Assembly: GCA_027064945.1 (NCBI GenBank)
Contig: JAMOPB010000260.1
Coordinates: 1-43,894, forward strand
Direction: 5' to 3'
DNA: 43,894 nt
Source of the DNA: Candidatus Cloacimonadota bacterium
Lineage (GTDB): Bacteria > Cloacimonadota > Cloacimonadia > Cloacimonadales > TCS61
Shown: positions 14,424-22,629 of the stretch, one piece after another
How positions within the stretch are numbered: position 1 is the stretch's first letter
Layout: each line of letters begins with the position of its first letter
Position numbers and translations under genes: made by a program
Notes under the pieces: generated by a model
What the model was told of the DNA's origin: nothing
The model's database searches: none
The model's input: the letters and a program-made list of their open reading frames with translations, nothing else

Positions 14424-16832
14424 ATGTTTAAAAAAATCAAAAAGCTTCTTCTTAACAAAAATTTGGAAAATGAAAAAGGTTCTATTGCCGCAATGGTAGT
14501 CGGTATTATAATTGTTTCGATAACACTTGCATCTAGTATCTCATTAATCGAAATGGTTAATTCAGATTCATTAATATTGGAATATCAGCAAGATGCTGTT
14601 CAGGAAGAATTGCTTTTGCGATCAGAAGCAGCAAGAACGCATATGGCTGTTGAATATAATGAAATGAGACCGATTCCAAATCGAGAAGTAGAAATCATAT
14701 CCAATAGTAATGATCGTAGAACTGTTTATAAAATAGAAAACAGTAAAGAGAATATATTTGTGAATAATTATATGGGATATGCTACTAAAAAGGTAGTTTC
14801 AATAAAATCTCATATAACTGCAAGACGCGGAAGATCTTATCAATTACATGATAAATCTCCGGTAGAGAGATTGTCAGAGAAACTTATATCGCATGAATCA
14901 TTAGCAGAATTTCAATATTTTACCGATGTTGAAGCATCTGAAAATGCTGATGGTGGACAAGAAGCTGCTGCTGTGAAGTTTTATGGTAAAGATGTTCTTT
15001 ACGGTAAGGTTCATAGTAATGATGATATATGGATTCAACAAGCCGGCGGTGGTAACAATAATGGTTGGCCAACATTCTATGAAATGGTTACAACTTCAGG
15101 TAAATTTAAGAGATATCCGTCAGGAGAAGATTTGATCGGTAGTGGTGTATCGACTGATGAAATATTCGTTGGTGGCTTTGAAGAAGAAGTTCCACCGATT
15201 GTATTTTCTGCAACTATGACAGATATTAGGGATAATGCAGATAAATTTTTTGGCAATACATCCACATCCGATATCGGGTTTGTTTATCTTAACGGTGGTT
15301 CTTATCAGGGCTTAATCGGAGATAAATATTTAGTTGATATTATGGAATTTCCTGTGTACAGTTGGTATCCTTCTGATGCGGGAATGGTTCAGAATGCTAT
15401 TAATGACGGTGTGAATTGGTTTGAAGATAGTGAGTTAATATGGACAAATTCAATCGCTATTTATGATACTGTCTGGACTCCACGTTCCGGTGCTGTGAAT
15501 AATAATTCTGTCTTTGTAGATGGAAAACTTTATATTTATGGAAGGCCGGGCGGGAAACAAACATGGGGTGCTTCTGATACTGTGTTTGTAGTAAGCGACA
15601 TTGTTTATTATACAAATGAATTGGGAGATTTTCCTGACGGCTATGCAGGTTTAGACGAGGAAGGTGAACCTCAATATGATCTTGATGAAGTTAATCCAAC
15701 TGATTTCTTCGGATTAGTATCAGAAGAGGATATTTTAATTGCATATAAATATAAAAATCCTGAAACCGGAGAGATTATTGATCATAATTGCGATGGAATA
15801 TATCTTTACGGAGCTTTTGCTGCAATAGGAAAAGGTGATGAGGATATTCACGCGGAAATGGCGTGTCATCATGATGGTATATTCTCCTTTGAATATCATC
15901 ATCCAGCCGGATCAACACCAAATTTCCATAGTATAAGTCCATATTTAATGGAGACATACACGCTTAAAATGATTGATAGCTCTGCTAATGGTTGGGAGAA
16001 TGCTACAATCGACTTGTATGTAAACGGAGAACTTCGAGAAGAAGATTTAACTTGTACTGGAAGTGAAACTGATGTTGATTTTAATCTCGAACATATGGAT
16101 ATATTAGACCTTATCTACACTCCGGGCGATGCCGGACATGAGAATGAACATAGTTATCAAATTGTAGATTCAGATGGGAATATTGTAGTTGCCGAAGGTC
16201 CTAATCCGGCACAAGCAGCTAATTTTCAATGTGTTGTGACTGAGTTTTCAGATACTCTTTATACATACATCGATCTACATAAATATGTTTATCCTCCAAA
16301 TCCACTTCTGCCTGAAGAGCACCAAGGCTTTAACTTACAAAGTAATGGATTAGCCGGTGGCGGGTATCCGTATGGTTTGGTTGGATATCCTTTTGAATCA
16401 TCTTTAATCCCAACAGCATATGTGAATTCCTACCCGAATGCGGGACCAAATTTTGTTTATCCCGATGGGACAGATATTCCTTGGTATAATCCGATTTGGC
16501 CGGAACCATCTACATCTGTTGGTGAGGATGTTTTCTATTATGATGGAAGAAATGCTCGTATTTATGGAGCTATAGCACAAAGACGTCGTGGATTTATACG
16601 TCGCTCAGGTACTGACCCATATAATCATCCTAATCCGCTCGATACAGATGAAAAGCTATATCATTATGGTAGAACGCATGATCCTACAGGATATGATAAA
16701 GAATATTATTACGACAGGCGATTTTTATTTGAACAACCACCTGATTACCCCGAAATATACCGTGGTTGGGGATCAAATGATATTACATCATTTACTTCAC
16801 AAACCTGGTATTTCAAACCAATTGGTGATTAG
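14424..16832 (+). CDS. Large prepilin-like tip protein candidate (PilX/DUF4900-like)
   Basis: This 802-residue protein has a prepilin-like N-terminus: a basic leader with Gly19, mature Ser20 and a hydrophobic helix (SIAAMVVGIIIVSITLASS). The +5 position is Met24, not Glu. Leader and helix recall PilX_N proteins (GAALIV...). Around residues 175-225 the pattern YGKVHSNDDIWI ... FYEMVTTSGKF resembles the DUF4900-type pilus-associated domain. Residues about 510-600 form what looks like an inserted beta-sandwich (YTLKMIDSSANGWENATI). C-terminal residues 640-800 are rich in Pro, Tyr, Gly and Trp. By position (third minor-pilin gene) and lack of Glu5 it parallels tip proteins such as GspK or the PilX/PilY1 pair. 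No PilY1-like gene is present in the window, so it may fill that adhesin role. Naming is tentative. Confidence 0.65.
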   Translation: MFKKIKKLLLNKNLENEKGSIAAMVVGIIIVSITLASSISLIEMVNSDSLILEYQQDAVQEELLLRSEAARTHMAVEYNEMRPIPNREVEIISNSNDRRTVYKIENSKENIFVNNYMGYATKKVVSIKSHITARRGRSYQLHDKSPVERLSEKLISHESLAEFQYFTDVEASENADGGQEAAAVKFYGKDVLYGKVHSNDDIWIQQAGGGNNNGWPTFYEMVTTSGKFKRYPSGEDLIGSGVSTDEIFVGGFEEEVPPIVFSATMTDIRDNADKFFGNTSTSDIGFVYLNGGSYQGLIGDKYLVDIMEFPVYSWYPSDAGMVQNAINDGVNWFEDSELIWTNSIAIYDTVWTPRSGAVNNNSVFVDGKLYIYGRPGGKQTWGASDTVFVVSDIVYYTNELGDFPDGYAGLDEEGEPQYDLDEVNPTDFFGLVSEEDILIAYKYKNPETGEIIDHNCDGIYLYGAFAAIGKGDEDIHAEMACHHDGIFSFEYHHPAGSTPNFHSISPYLMETYTLKMIDSSANGWENATIDLYVNGELREEDLTCTGSETDVDFNLEHMDILDLIYTPGDAGHENEHSYQIVDSDGNIVVAEGPNPAQAANFQCVVTEFSDTLYTYIDLHKYVYPPNPLLPEEHQGFNLQSNGLAGGGYPYGLVGYPFESSLIPTAYVNSYPNAGPNFVYPDGTDIPWYNPIWPEPSTSVGEDVFYYDGRNARIYGAIAQRRRGFIRRSGTDPYNHPNPLDTDEKLYHYGRTHDPTGYDKEYYYDRRFLFEQPPDYPEIYRGWGSNDITSFTSQTWYFKPIGD

Positions 16833-16888
16833 TTTCATATAACCCGTGAATATAGAAATTTTAGTTAAAAAGATAAACGAGAGGTAAT

Positions 16889-17959
16889 ATGGCGAAAAAG
16901 AAAGCTAAAAAGTTTAAAGAGTCTATTGGTTTAGATATTGGTAACCATAGCATTAAATTGGTTCACCTTAAAAAAATACACCAAGGCTATAAACTTTTGA
17001 ATTATGAAGTAAGATCAACAATTCCCGAAGGACATGAATCAAGTCTTTCAGATCTTTCTTCAGATAGATTTGCGCCGATTTTATCCGGAATGCTGAAGTC
17101 GATGAAAATTAATCCAAAGAAGGTAAAACATTTAGTTTCTTCTATTGGAGGCGACGATACAAGTATCAAGCAAATTAAAACAATTTTCTTGCCGGATGAT
17201 GAATTAGAATCAGCGCTTTTCTTCGAAGCAAAAAAGCACCTTCCTATTGGCGGTGCTGAAATGCTCCTGGATTTCCAAGTTGTAAGTGTGGAAGAAAAGA
17301 CTAATAATATGAATGTATTATTGGCAGCTACCACTAAAACAATGCTTAAAGAACATACAAGAATATTATCTAATGCCGGCATGGAAGCAGGTATTGTAGA
17401 TATGGAATCTTTAGCGGTAGCTAATAGCTATTTCCTAAATAATGCTTTGGAAGATGGCGTTTATATTCTTCTAAATATTGGAGCATATAAGACTAATATG
17501 GTGATTTGTGGACCTAATGTGAAAATCTTCGCACGTGATATTGGTTACGGTGGATTCCACATCTCTAAAGATATTGCTAAGAAAAATAAAGTTTCTTTTG
17601 AAGAAGCTGAGAAAATCAAATTTGAATATGGTATAAAGGAAGTTGCCAAGAAAGCAGAAACAAGTTCTTTGCTTACATTGGATATCTCCGACAAAACCCC
17701 TGCAGAGCAAATAGCAATGGAAGTGAAACGTTCATTAAGATTTTATGTGAAAGAAGCTGGTACAAGCGATTTCCGTAAAATAGTTTTAATGGGTGGATCA
17801 GCCAAAACAATTGGTTTAGCAGAGTATATTTCAGAGCAACTCAATATTCCAACTGAAGTATTTAATCCATTTGAAAGTATCGAGACTAGCGGTAGTTTCA
17901 GTGACATAAAAGATCCGCAATATGCTGTAGCTCTGGGTCTTGCTATGCGTCCGGAATAA
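16889..17959 (+). CDS. pilM: PilM, cytoplasmic actin-like pilus assembly protein
   Basis: This 356-residue protein has an actin/FtsA fold: phosphate-1 loop IGLDIGNHSIKLV (near residues 13-25), a central ILLNIGAYKTNMVI segment and the adenosine-site VLMGGSAKTIGL. After a basic start it has no signal or membrane segment. PilM binds ATP and the cytoplasmic tail of PilN, linking the inner-membrane alignment complex to the motor ATPases. The gene starts a tight block pilM-pilN-pilO-pilP-like-pilQ with overlaps or gaps of 1-17 bases. The 56 bases upstream contain GAGAGG as Shine-Dalgarno but no clear promoter, so transcription may come from pilA. Confidence 0.93.
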   Translation: MAKKKAKKFKESIGLDIGNHSIKLVHLKKIHQGYKLLNYEVRSTIPEGHESSLSDLSSDRFAPILSGMLKSMKINPKKVKHLVSSIGGDDTSIKQIKTIFLPDDELESALFFEAKKHLPIGGAEMLLDFQVVSVEEKTNNMNVLLAATTKTMLKEHTRILSNAGMEAGIVDMESLAVANSYFLNNALEDGVYILLNIGAYKTNMVICGPNVKIFARDIGYGGFHISKDIAKKNKVSFEEAEKIKFEYGIKEVAKKAETSSLLTLDISDKTPAEQIAMEVKRSLRFYVKEAGTSDFRKIVLMGGSAKTIGLAEYISEQLNIPTEVFNPFESIETSGSFSDIKDPQYAVALGLAMRPE

Positions 17960-17969
17960 GGGAGTTTTT

Positions 17970-18557
17970 ATGAGTCAATTTTTTTATAAAATTAATTTAA
18001 ATAAATACGGTGAGCTTAAACAGCAAATCGAACGACAAAAGAAAGATTTTTTGAATATATCTATTACATTCTTAATAATTACAGCTGTTATGGTTGGTGG
18101 ATTATTTATGTTGAATGGAATGTTGAAACAGAAAATCCAATCGCGTCGTGAATTGCTCGCTAAGATCAAAAAAGAGATTAAATCTTATCAAGTAAGCGGA
18201 GAATATCTTTCTTCAAATGACTTAAATAGAATCGCAAAAGTAAGTTCGGAACGTATATTCTGGGCAAAAAAATTAGTAGCTCTTTCTGAAAAGACTACCG
18301 ATAAAATTGCGATAACTCATTTTGCTTATAAGAATGGTAAATTAAGCCTTTTTGGAATTACAAAATTGGACAAGAATGAGAAAGAATTTGATCTAATTGA
18401 TGAATTTATTAAGAATTTGAAATCTAATGAACATATTAGTTCTGATTTCCCAAATATTAGTTTTGTGAAGTCTTCTACTGATTATGAAAAAGATGTTGAA
18501 ATTCTTAGATTCCAGATAGATGCAACTGTAAAAGATGAGCCAAAGAGGAGGAAATAA
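17970..18557 (+). CDS. pilN: PilN, inner-membrane alignment protein
   Basis: This 195-residue protein has a short cytoplasmic N-terminus containing INLNKYGELK (the PilM-binding INLLP-like motif of PilN), one transmembrane helix (about residues 27-47) and a periplasmic coiled coil followed by an alpha/beta domain. I chose ATG 17970, which has AAGGGAG at 17958-17964; a TTG at 17940 lies inside pilM and would prepend an unlikely basic leader. The 3' end overlaps pilO in TAATG. PilN pairs with PilO in the periplasm and transmits between PilM and the secretin. Confidence 0.88.
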   Translation: MSQFFYKINLNKYGELKQQIERQKKDFLNISITFLIITAVMVGGLFMLNGMLKQKIQSRRELLAKIKKEIKSYQVSGEYLSSNDLNRIAKVSSERIFWAKKLVALSEKTTDKIAITHFAYKNGKLSLFGITKLDKNEKEFDLIDEFIKNLKSNEHISSDFPNISFVKSSTDYEKDVEILRFQIDATVKDEPKRRK

Positions 18558-19102
18558 TGAAAAATAAATATATGATCCTTTTACTCATCATAATTGTAGT
18601 TGGAGCAGGTTTTTTCTATATTGGAAATGAAGTTATTTCTAAAAAAGTAAGAAAAATTAATGCTTACGATAAGAAAATTAAAGAAGAACAAGAAAAATTA
18701 AATAGCGCGAAAGTGTTGAATGAACAACTTTCTGAAGTTTCAAAAGTTATTTTAGCTAGTATTACCGACAAAAGAGAATATAGCCCTGAGGAGATTAATG
18801 CTTTTGTAAAAAAATTAGCTGATTTAGCTGATAAATATGAAATCACAGTAAATGCTGTAGTTCCAAAAGTTGTTAGTGGATTAAACAGACACTATGTGGA
18901 ACAGCAATATACGTTAGAAATTAACTGTACTTTTGTACAATTGGGTAAATTCTTAACCGAATTGGAAGGTTTTGATAACATTATGGAAATTAACACGTTA
19001 ACTGTTAATCCTATTCCTACGGAAAATTCATCAGAACTTACCGATACTCGCTACCGTGTATCAATTCTTCTTACTACTGTGAAGATTGTGAAGGAGGCAT
19101 AA
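18557..19102 (+). CDS. pilO: PilO, inner-membrane alignment protein
   Basis: This 181-residue protein has one N-terminal transmembrane helix (residues about 5-24), a coiled coil (about 28-75) and a ferredoxin-like PilO domain with the characteristic LGKFLTELEGFDNIMEINTL segment. Start and stop both lie in TAATG overlaps, so it is coupled to pilN and to the next gene. PilO dimerises with PilN in the periplasm. Length and position are normal for the family. Confidence 0.9.
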   Translation: MKNKYMILLLIIIVVGAGFFYIGNEVISKKVRKINAYDKKIKEEQEKLNSAKVLNEQLSEVSKVILASITDKREYSPEEINAFVKKLADLADKYEITVNAVVPKVVSGLNRHYVEQQYTLEINCTFVQLGKFLTELEGFDNIMEINTLTVNPIPTENSSELTDTRYRVSILLTTVKIVKEA

Positions 19103-19647
19103 TGGAAAACAAATATCTCAAAGATTTTATAATTATCGTAGTGGTATTGTTGGTCATTGCCTTTGGATGGTTTGATTATTATAACTATAATAAGGTAGAA
19201 AAAATCCCACAAGAATCAAAGTATAAGAAATTAGCACTTAGCGAGAAATTACTCGAACAAATCCAAAGTATTGAAGAATCTATTAAAGATAGAAAATCTT
19301 TTGTATTTACAGTGGAAAAAGATCCTCTTGAGCAAAATCTTATTGTGAAAACAATTAAAGATTTAGAAAAACAATGGCGTGAAGAAGTAGAAAAATTGAT
19401 TCGTTTAGAATCTACAATTATCACAGAATCAGGCGAAAATTTAGCTTCTATAGCTCATAAAGGTGAGAGTAATTTATATAAGGTTGGCGATGAGTTTATG
19501 GGTAGAAAAATTACAAGTATAGAAAGTGGAAAAATTAGCTATACTTATAGAGGAACTAACGGAGTTCTCTATGTAACGGAATTACCTGCTAAACCTGAAG
19601 CAATCGAAAGAAATAACAAAAAAAGTAAGAACGTACCTAATTGGTAG
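19102..19647 (+). CDS. PilP/GspC-like periplasmic protein with membrane anchor
   Basis: This 181-residue protein occupies the place of pilP between pilO and pilQ. It has an N-terminal transmembrane helix (about 9-24) but no lipobox, whereas classical PilP is a lipoprotein. A charged helical linker contains the DPLEQNLIV segment, recalling the DPF motif before the PilP domain. Residues about 135-175 (KVGDEFMGRKITSIESGKISYTY) match the small beta domain of PilP/GspC HR that contacts the secretin. The tail is basic and ends NVPNW. The likely role is to bridge PilN/PilO and PilQ. Similarity is by pattern and synteny only, so the name is tentative. Confidence 0.65.
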   Translation: MENKYLKDFIIIVVVLLVIAFGWFDYYNYNKVEKIPQESKYKKLALSEKLLEQIQSIEESIKDRKSFVFTVEKDPLEQNLIVKTIKDLEKQWREEVEKLIRLESTIITESGENLASIAHKGESNLYKVGDEFMGRKITSIESGKISYTYRGTNGVLYVTELPAKPEAIERNNKKSKNVPNW

Positions 19648-19664
19648 AGAAGGAGAAACATACA

Positions 19665-21056
19665 ATGAATTTTAATATTAAAAGATTTGTGGCTTCGTTA
19701 ATTCTGGTTTTATTTATCTCTAGCTCAATATTTGCAGCAGATTTAGAGCTTTTAAATAAGAAAATCAGTATTGACGCGAAAGATGCAGCTGTATCACAAA
19801 TTATTTCAACAATGGCTAACCTTAGTGGTTGTAATATAGTCTTAGCAGTAGATACTGAAGGTGATGAAAATAAAAAACCAAGCGAAAAGAAAATCACTAT
19901 TCATTTAGAAGAAGTTCCTGTTGAACAAGCTTTATCATTAGTAGTTAAATCAATTGGACTTTCTTATCGTTTAATTGGTGATAGAACTTTCTTAGTTGGT
20001 GATAAAACAAAAATTGAAGAAGAGATTGGTGAAAGATCTTATGTTGTAGAATTGAATTATGTTGATGCAGAAAAAATTAAATCAGCTTTTGAAATCATGC
20101 CCGGTGAAATCAATGTAATTGAGGGTCAAAACTCTCTTCTTATAAGTGCAAATCCAAACACATTCGCTGAAATCAGCAAAAAAATAGAAATAATAGATGT
20201 CCCTCAAAAACAGATCGAAATCCAAGCTCGCTTGATCGAAGTTTCTGTGAACGAAGCTGAAAAACTTGGAATTGATTGGTCTCGTTTAAGCCAATTAACA
20301 ACAATCTTAGCTGAAGATCCTGTTAATTCTAATGGTATTGGTTTACCATATAATTTTGATGATGTTACCGGTGAAACACCTTATGGTCAATTATCTTCAC
20401 TTGGTACATTACCGGAAGATCAATATTTCCAAAAATTAGATGAACTTGATGATATTGGTAAATTCTCTCGTCAATTAACAGCTTTTGATGTTACACTTGA
20501 TTGGTTGATGGAAAATAATGCTGCACAATTACTTACAAATACAAGAATTACAGCAAAAAATGGTGAAGAAGCTGAAATTCATATTGGCGAAGTTGTGCCT
20601 TTCGTTGTAAAAGATGATGATAACCAAATCCAAGTGGAAAGAGAAGAAGTTGGTATCAAACTTAAAGTTAAACCGACTATCAACAAAGATGGTTATATCA
20701 CAACTGTTTTAGAACCTGAAGTAAGTTCAGTTATCGAATTAGTTGGGGGATATGTTCCAAGAACTAAGGTAAGAAGAATCACATCTACAGTTACTGTTCC
20801 TGATGGTAAAAAAATTGTAGTTGGCGGACTTTTAAATTCTACTATTAGTACAAAAGTAAGCAGAGTTCCTCTTCTTAGTAGAATCCCATTTATCGGGAAA
20901 TTATTTACACATAAATATGAAGTTGTAGATAATACTGACCTTATTATTGAGATTACTCCAAGAGTTGTAACATTTGAAAATGCAGATGTAGAATATGATA
21001 TCGATCCTCGTTTAGAGCGTGAGATAATTAAAAAAAAAACAACTGATGAAGAGTAG
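19665..21056 (+). CDS. pilQ: PilQ, type IV pilus secretin
   Basis: This 463-residue outer-membrane secretin has a signal peptide (about 1-24, SSIFA), an STN/N0-type domain (about 30-110: ISIDAKDAAVSQIIS ... VPVEQALSLVV), an N1 domain (YVVELNYVDAEKI ... ISANPNTFAEI) and the secretin pore domain. The secretin signature VPDGKKIVVGGLLNST ... VPLLSRIPFIGKLF closes the barrel. Compared with proteobacterial PilQ it is short and lacks AMIN domains and extra N modules. I chose ATG 19665 (AAGGAG at 19650-19655) over TTG 19641, which overlaps the previous gene. It forms the pore through which the pilus leaves. Confidence 0.93.
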   Translation: MNFNIKRFVASLILVLFISSSIFAADLELLNKKISIDAKDAAVSQIISTMANLSGCNIVLAVDTEGDENKKPSEKKITIHLEEVPVEQALSLVVKSIGLSYRLIGDRTFLVGDKTKIEEEIGERSYVVELNYVDAEKIKSAFEIMPGEINVIEGQNSLLISANPNTFAEISKKIEIIDVPQKQIEIQARLIEVSVNEAEKLGIDWSRLSQLTTILAEDPVNSNGIGLPYNFDDVTGETPYGQLSSLGTLPEDQYFQKLDELDDIGKFSRQLTAFDVTLDWLMENNAAQLLTNTRITAKNGEEAEIHIGEVVPFVVKDDDNQIQVEREEVGIKLKVKPTINKDGYITTVLEPEVSSVIELVGGYVPRTKVRRITSTVTVPDGKKIVVGGLLNSTISTKVSRVPLLSRIPFIGKLFTHKYEVVDNTDLIIEITPRVVTFENADVEYDIDPRLEREIIKKKTTDEE

Positions 21057-21069
21057 ATAGGGAGTTAAA

Positions 21070-22620
21070 ATGAAGAAAAAATTATTGTTAATAATTGCAG
21101 CTACAATGCTACTTTCGTTGGTAGTGTTTTCAGGTTGTGATGATCGTTCTGTAGCATTAGATGATATTAATATCGCTACGATGAATGTTAGTCCAAGCGA
21201 ACTTGTAGTTGGCGATACAGTAACATGTTATGTAAGAGCAATTTTACAAGATGATGATGGATTTGCTGTAACAAATACAAAAGTTATTTTCAAATCTGAT
21301 CTTGGTAGCATGAATCCTGCAAGTGTATTTTCAGATAGTTCAGGTGTTGCTAAAGTGAAATTTGATTATAGTACAATAGAAGCTGTTCCAGAAAATGATG
21401 TCGTAATTGAAGCTTATGTAAAAGATAAAGATAGCGGAATTATGAATTCTACAAACGTGACTTTTGGTTCTCCTGCTATTCCTGAAGTAAATTCTCTTCA
21501 GTTTGACGAACAACCAATTAGTTTGCAAGTAGCTGGTACCGGTGGTCCGGAATCAGCTGATCTGAATGTAACAATTTACGATTATCAGGGTGCACTTATT
21601 ACTGAACCAATGGAAATTGCTTTCTGGTTCGATATGACAAAAACTACTGCAGATGATGCAAAAATTAATAACGAAGTTGCTATTTCTGAAGATACAGCAC
21701 AAATTGTTACATCAGTTGATGGTGTTGCTTCTGTTTCTATCTCTTCAGGTATCAAGTCCGGTAATGCTACTGTTGTAGCAAAATCTGTGGCTAATGGTAT
21801 TGAAGCTGTGAAGGGTAATATTATTGTACAAGCTGGTGCTCCTGAAACTGTAGAATTTGTAATGCCAGGTCATAATACAGGTGAAGATATGGGAGCCGGT
21901 ACTTGGAAAGTTCAAATTGCTGCTCTTATCAATGATACATATGGTAATCCTGTTGGTGACGGAACAGCTGTATTCTTCCAAATAGAAGATGATGATGAAA
22001 TAACTTATGCATCATTAGAAACTCAATATTGCTATGTTGGTAACGAAAATGCTGCAGGTGATACACTTGCAGGAACAGCATTTACGTTCTTAAACTATGA
22101 TGGTACACATACAAATGATTCATTTGATATTTCCGTACAGGTTGGCGGTGTTGATTTCCCACCGGAAACAATTACACTTCCAATTCAATTCCCGGTATTG
22201 GAAGTTGTTCCAGTTCCTCAACACTTGGATTGGAATGTTCAAAATGATAATTCTGATAAGACTACAGAGCTTAATATTGTAATTACTGATGGACAGCAAA
22301 ATAGAATCAATAAGCAATTAATCTATGCTACCGGAACATTAGGATATCCTGAGCTTCAAACAGAGCCTGAACCTGATCTTCCTGCTATAGTTGATCTTGG
22401 TTATGAATTAGAAGATAACGATAATAGTTACAAAGGTGTTACCTATTTTGTAGATGGTATTGGTGGTAGATTAACAAAACCTTATTCTTTCTATAAAATC
22501 GAATGCCCTGCTCCATCTCAAACAGGTCCTGGTACTACTACTGCAAATATAACAATTACTATTCCCGGAACAAATACAAATGCTAACGCGAATATTATCC
22601 TGTTCCGTTATGTTGACTAA
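21070..22620 (+). CDS. Lipoprotein with Big-1/invasin-like Ig domains inside the pilus operon
   Basis: This 516-residue protein has a lipoprotein signal (VVFSGC, lipidated Cys23) followed by DDRS. At least three Ig-like repeats follow. The first (about 35-135) has the Big-1/invasin pattern VVGDTVTCYV ... VIFKSDLGSM ... DSSGVAKVKF; similar but weaker units cover about 140-240 and 245-370. The last part (about 375-516) is beta-rich. It lies 13 bases after pilQ and 9 before pilB, so it is co-transcribed with the core machine. A pilotin- or TsaP-like secretin partner, or a surface adhesin, are both possible. A shorter relative with the same CDDRS start is at 29559-29975. Not a standard pilus gene. 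Confidence 0.8.
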   Translation: MKKKLLLIIAATMLLSLVVFSGCDDRSVALDDINIATMNVSPSELVVGDTVTCYVRAILQDDDGFAVTNTKVIFKSDLGSMNPASVFSDSSGVAKVKFDYSTIEAVPENDVVIEAYVKDKDSGIMNSTNVTFGSPAIPEVNSLQFDEQPISLQVAGTGGPESADLNVTIYDYQGALITEPMEIAFWFDMTKTTADDAKINNEVAISEDTAQIVTSVDGVASVSISSGIKSGNATVVAKSVANGIEAVKGNIIVQAGAPETVEFVMPGHNTGEDMGAGTWKVQIAALINDTYGNPVGDGTAVFFQIEDDDEITYASLETQYCYVGNENAAGDTLAGTAFTFLNYDGTHTNDSFDISVQVGGVDFPPETITLPIQFPVLEVVPVPQHLDWNVQNDNSDKTTELNIVITDGQQNRINKQLIYATGTLGYPELQTEPEPDLPAIVDLGYELEDNDNSYKGVTYFVDGIGGRLTKPYSFYKIECPAPSQTGPGTTTANITITIPGTNTNANANIILFRYVD

Positions 22621-22629
22621 GGAGTAATA

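Noticed and set aside
17002..17382. 126-codon - strand open frame inside pilM
   Set aside because: Antisense of a confidently identified pilM; composition (Ser/Leu rich) is that of a shadow frame.
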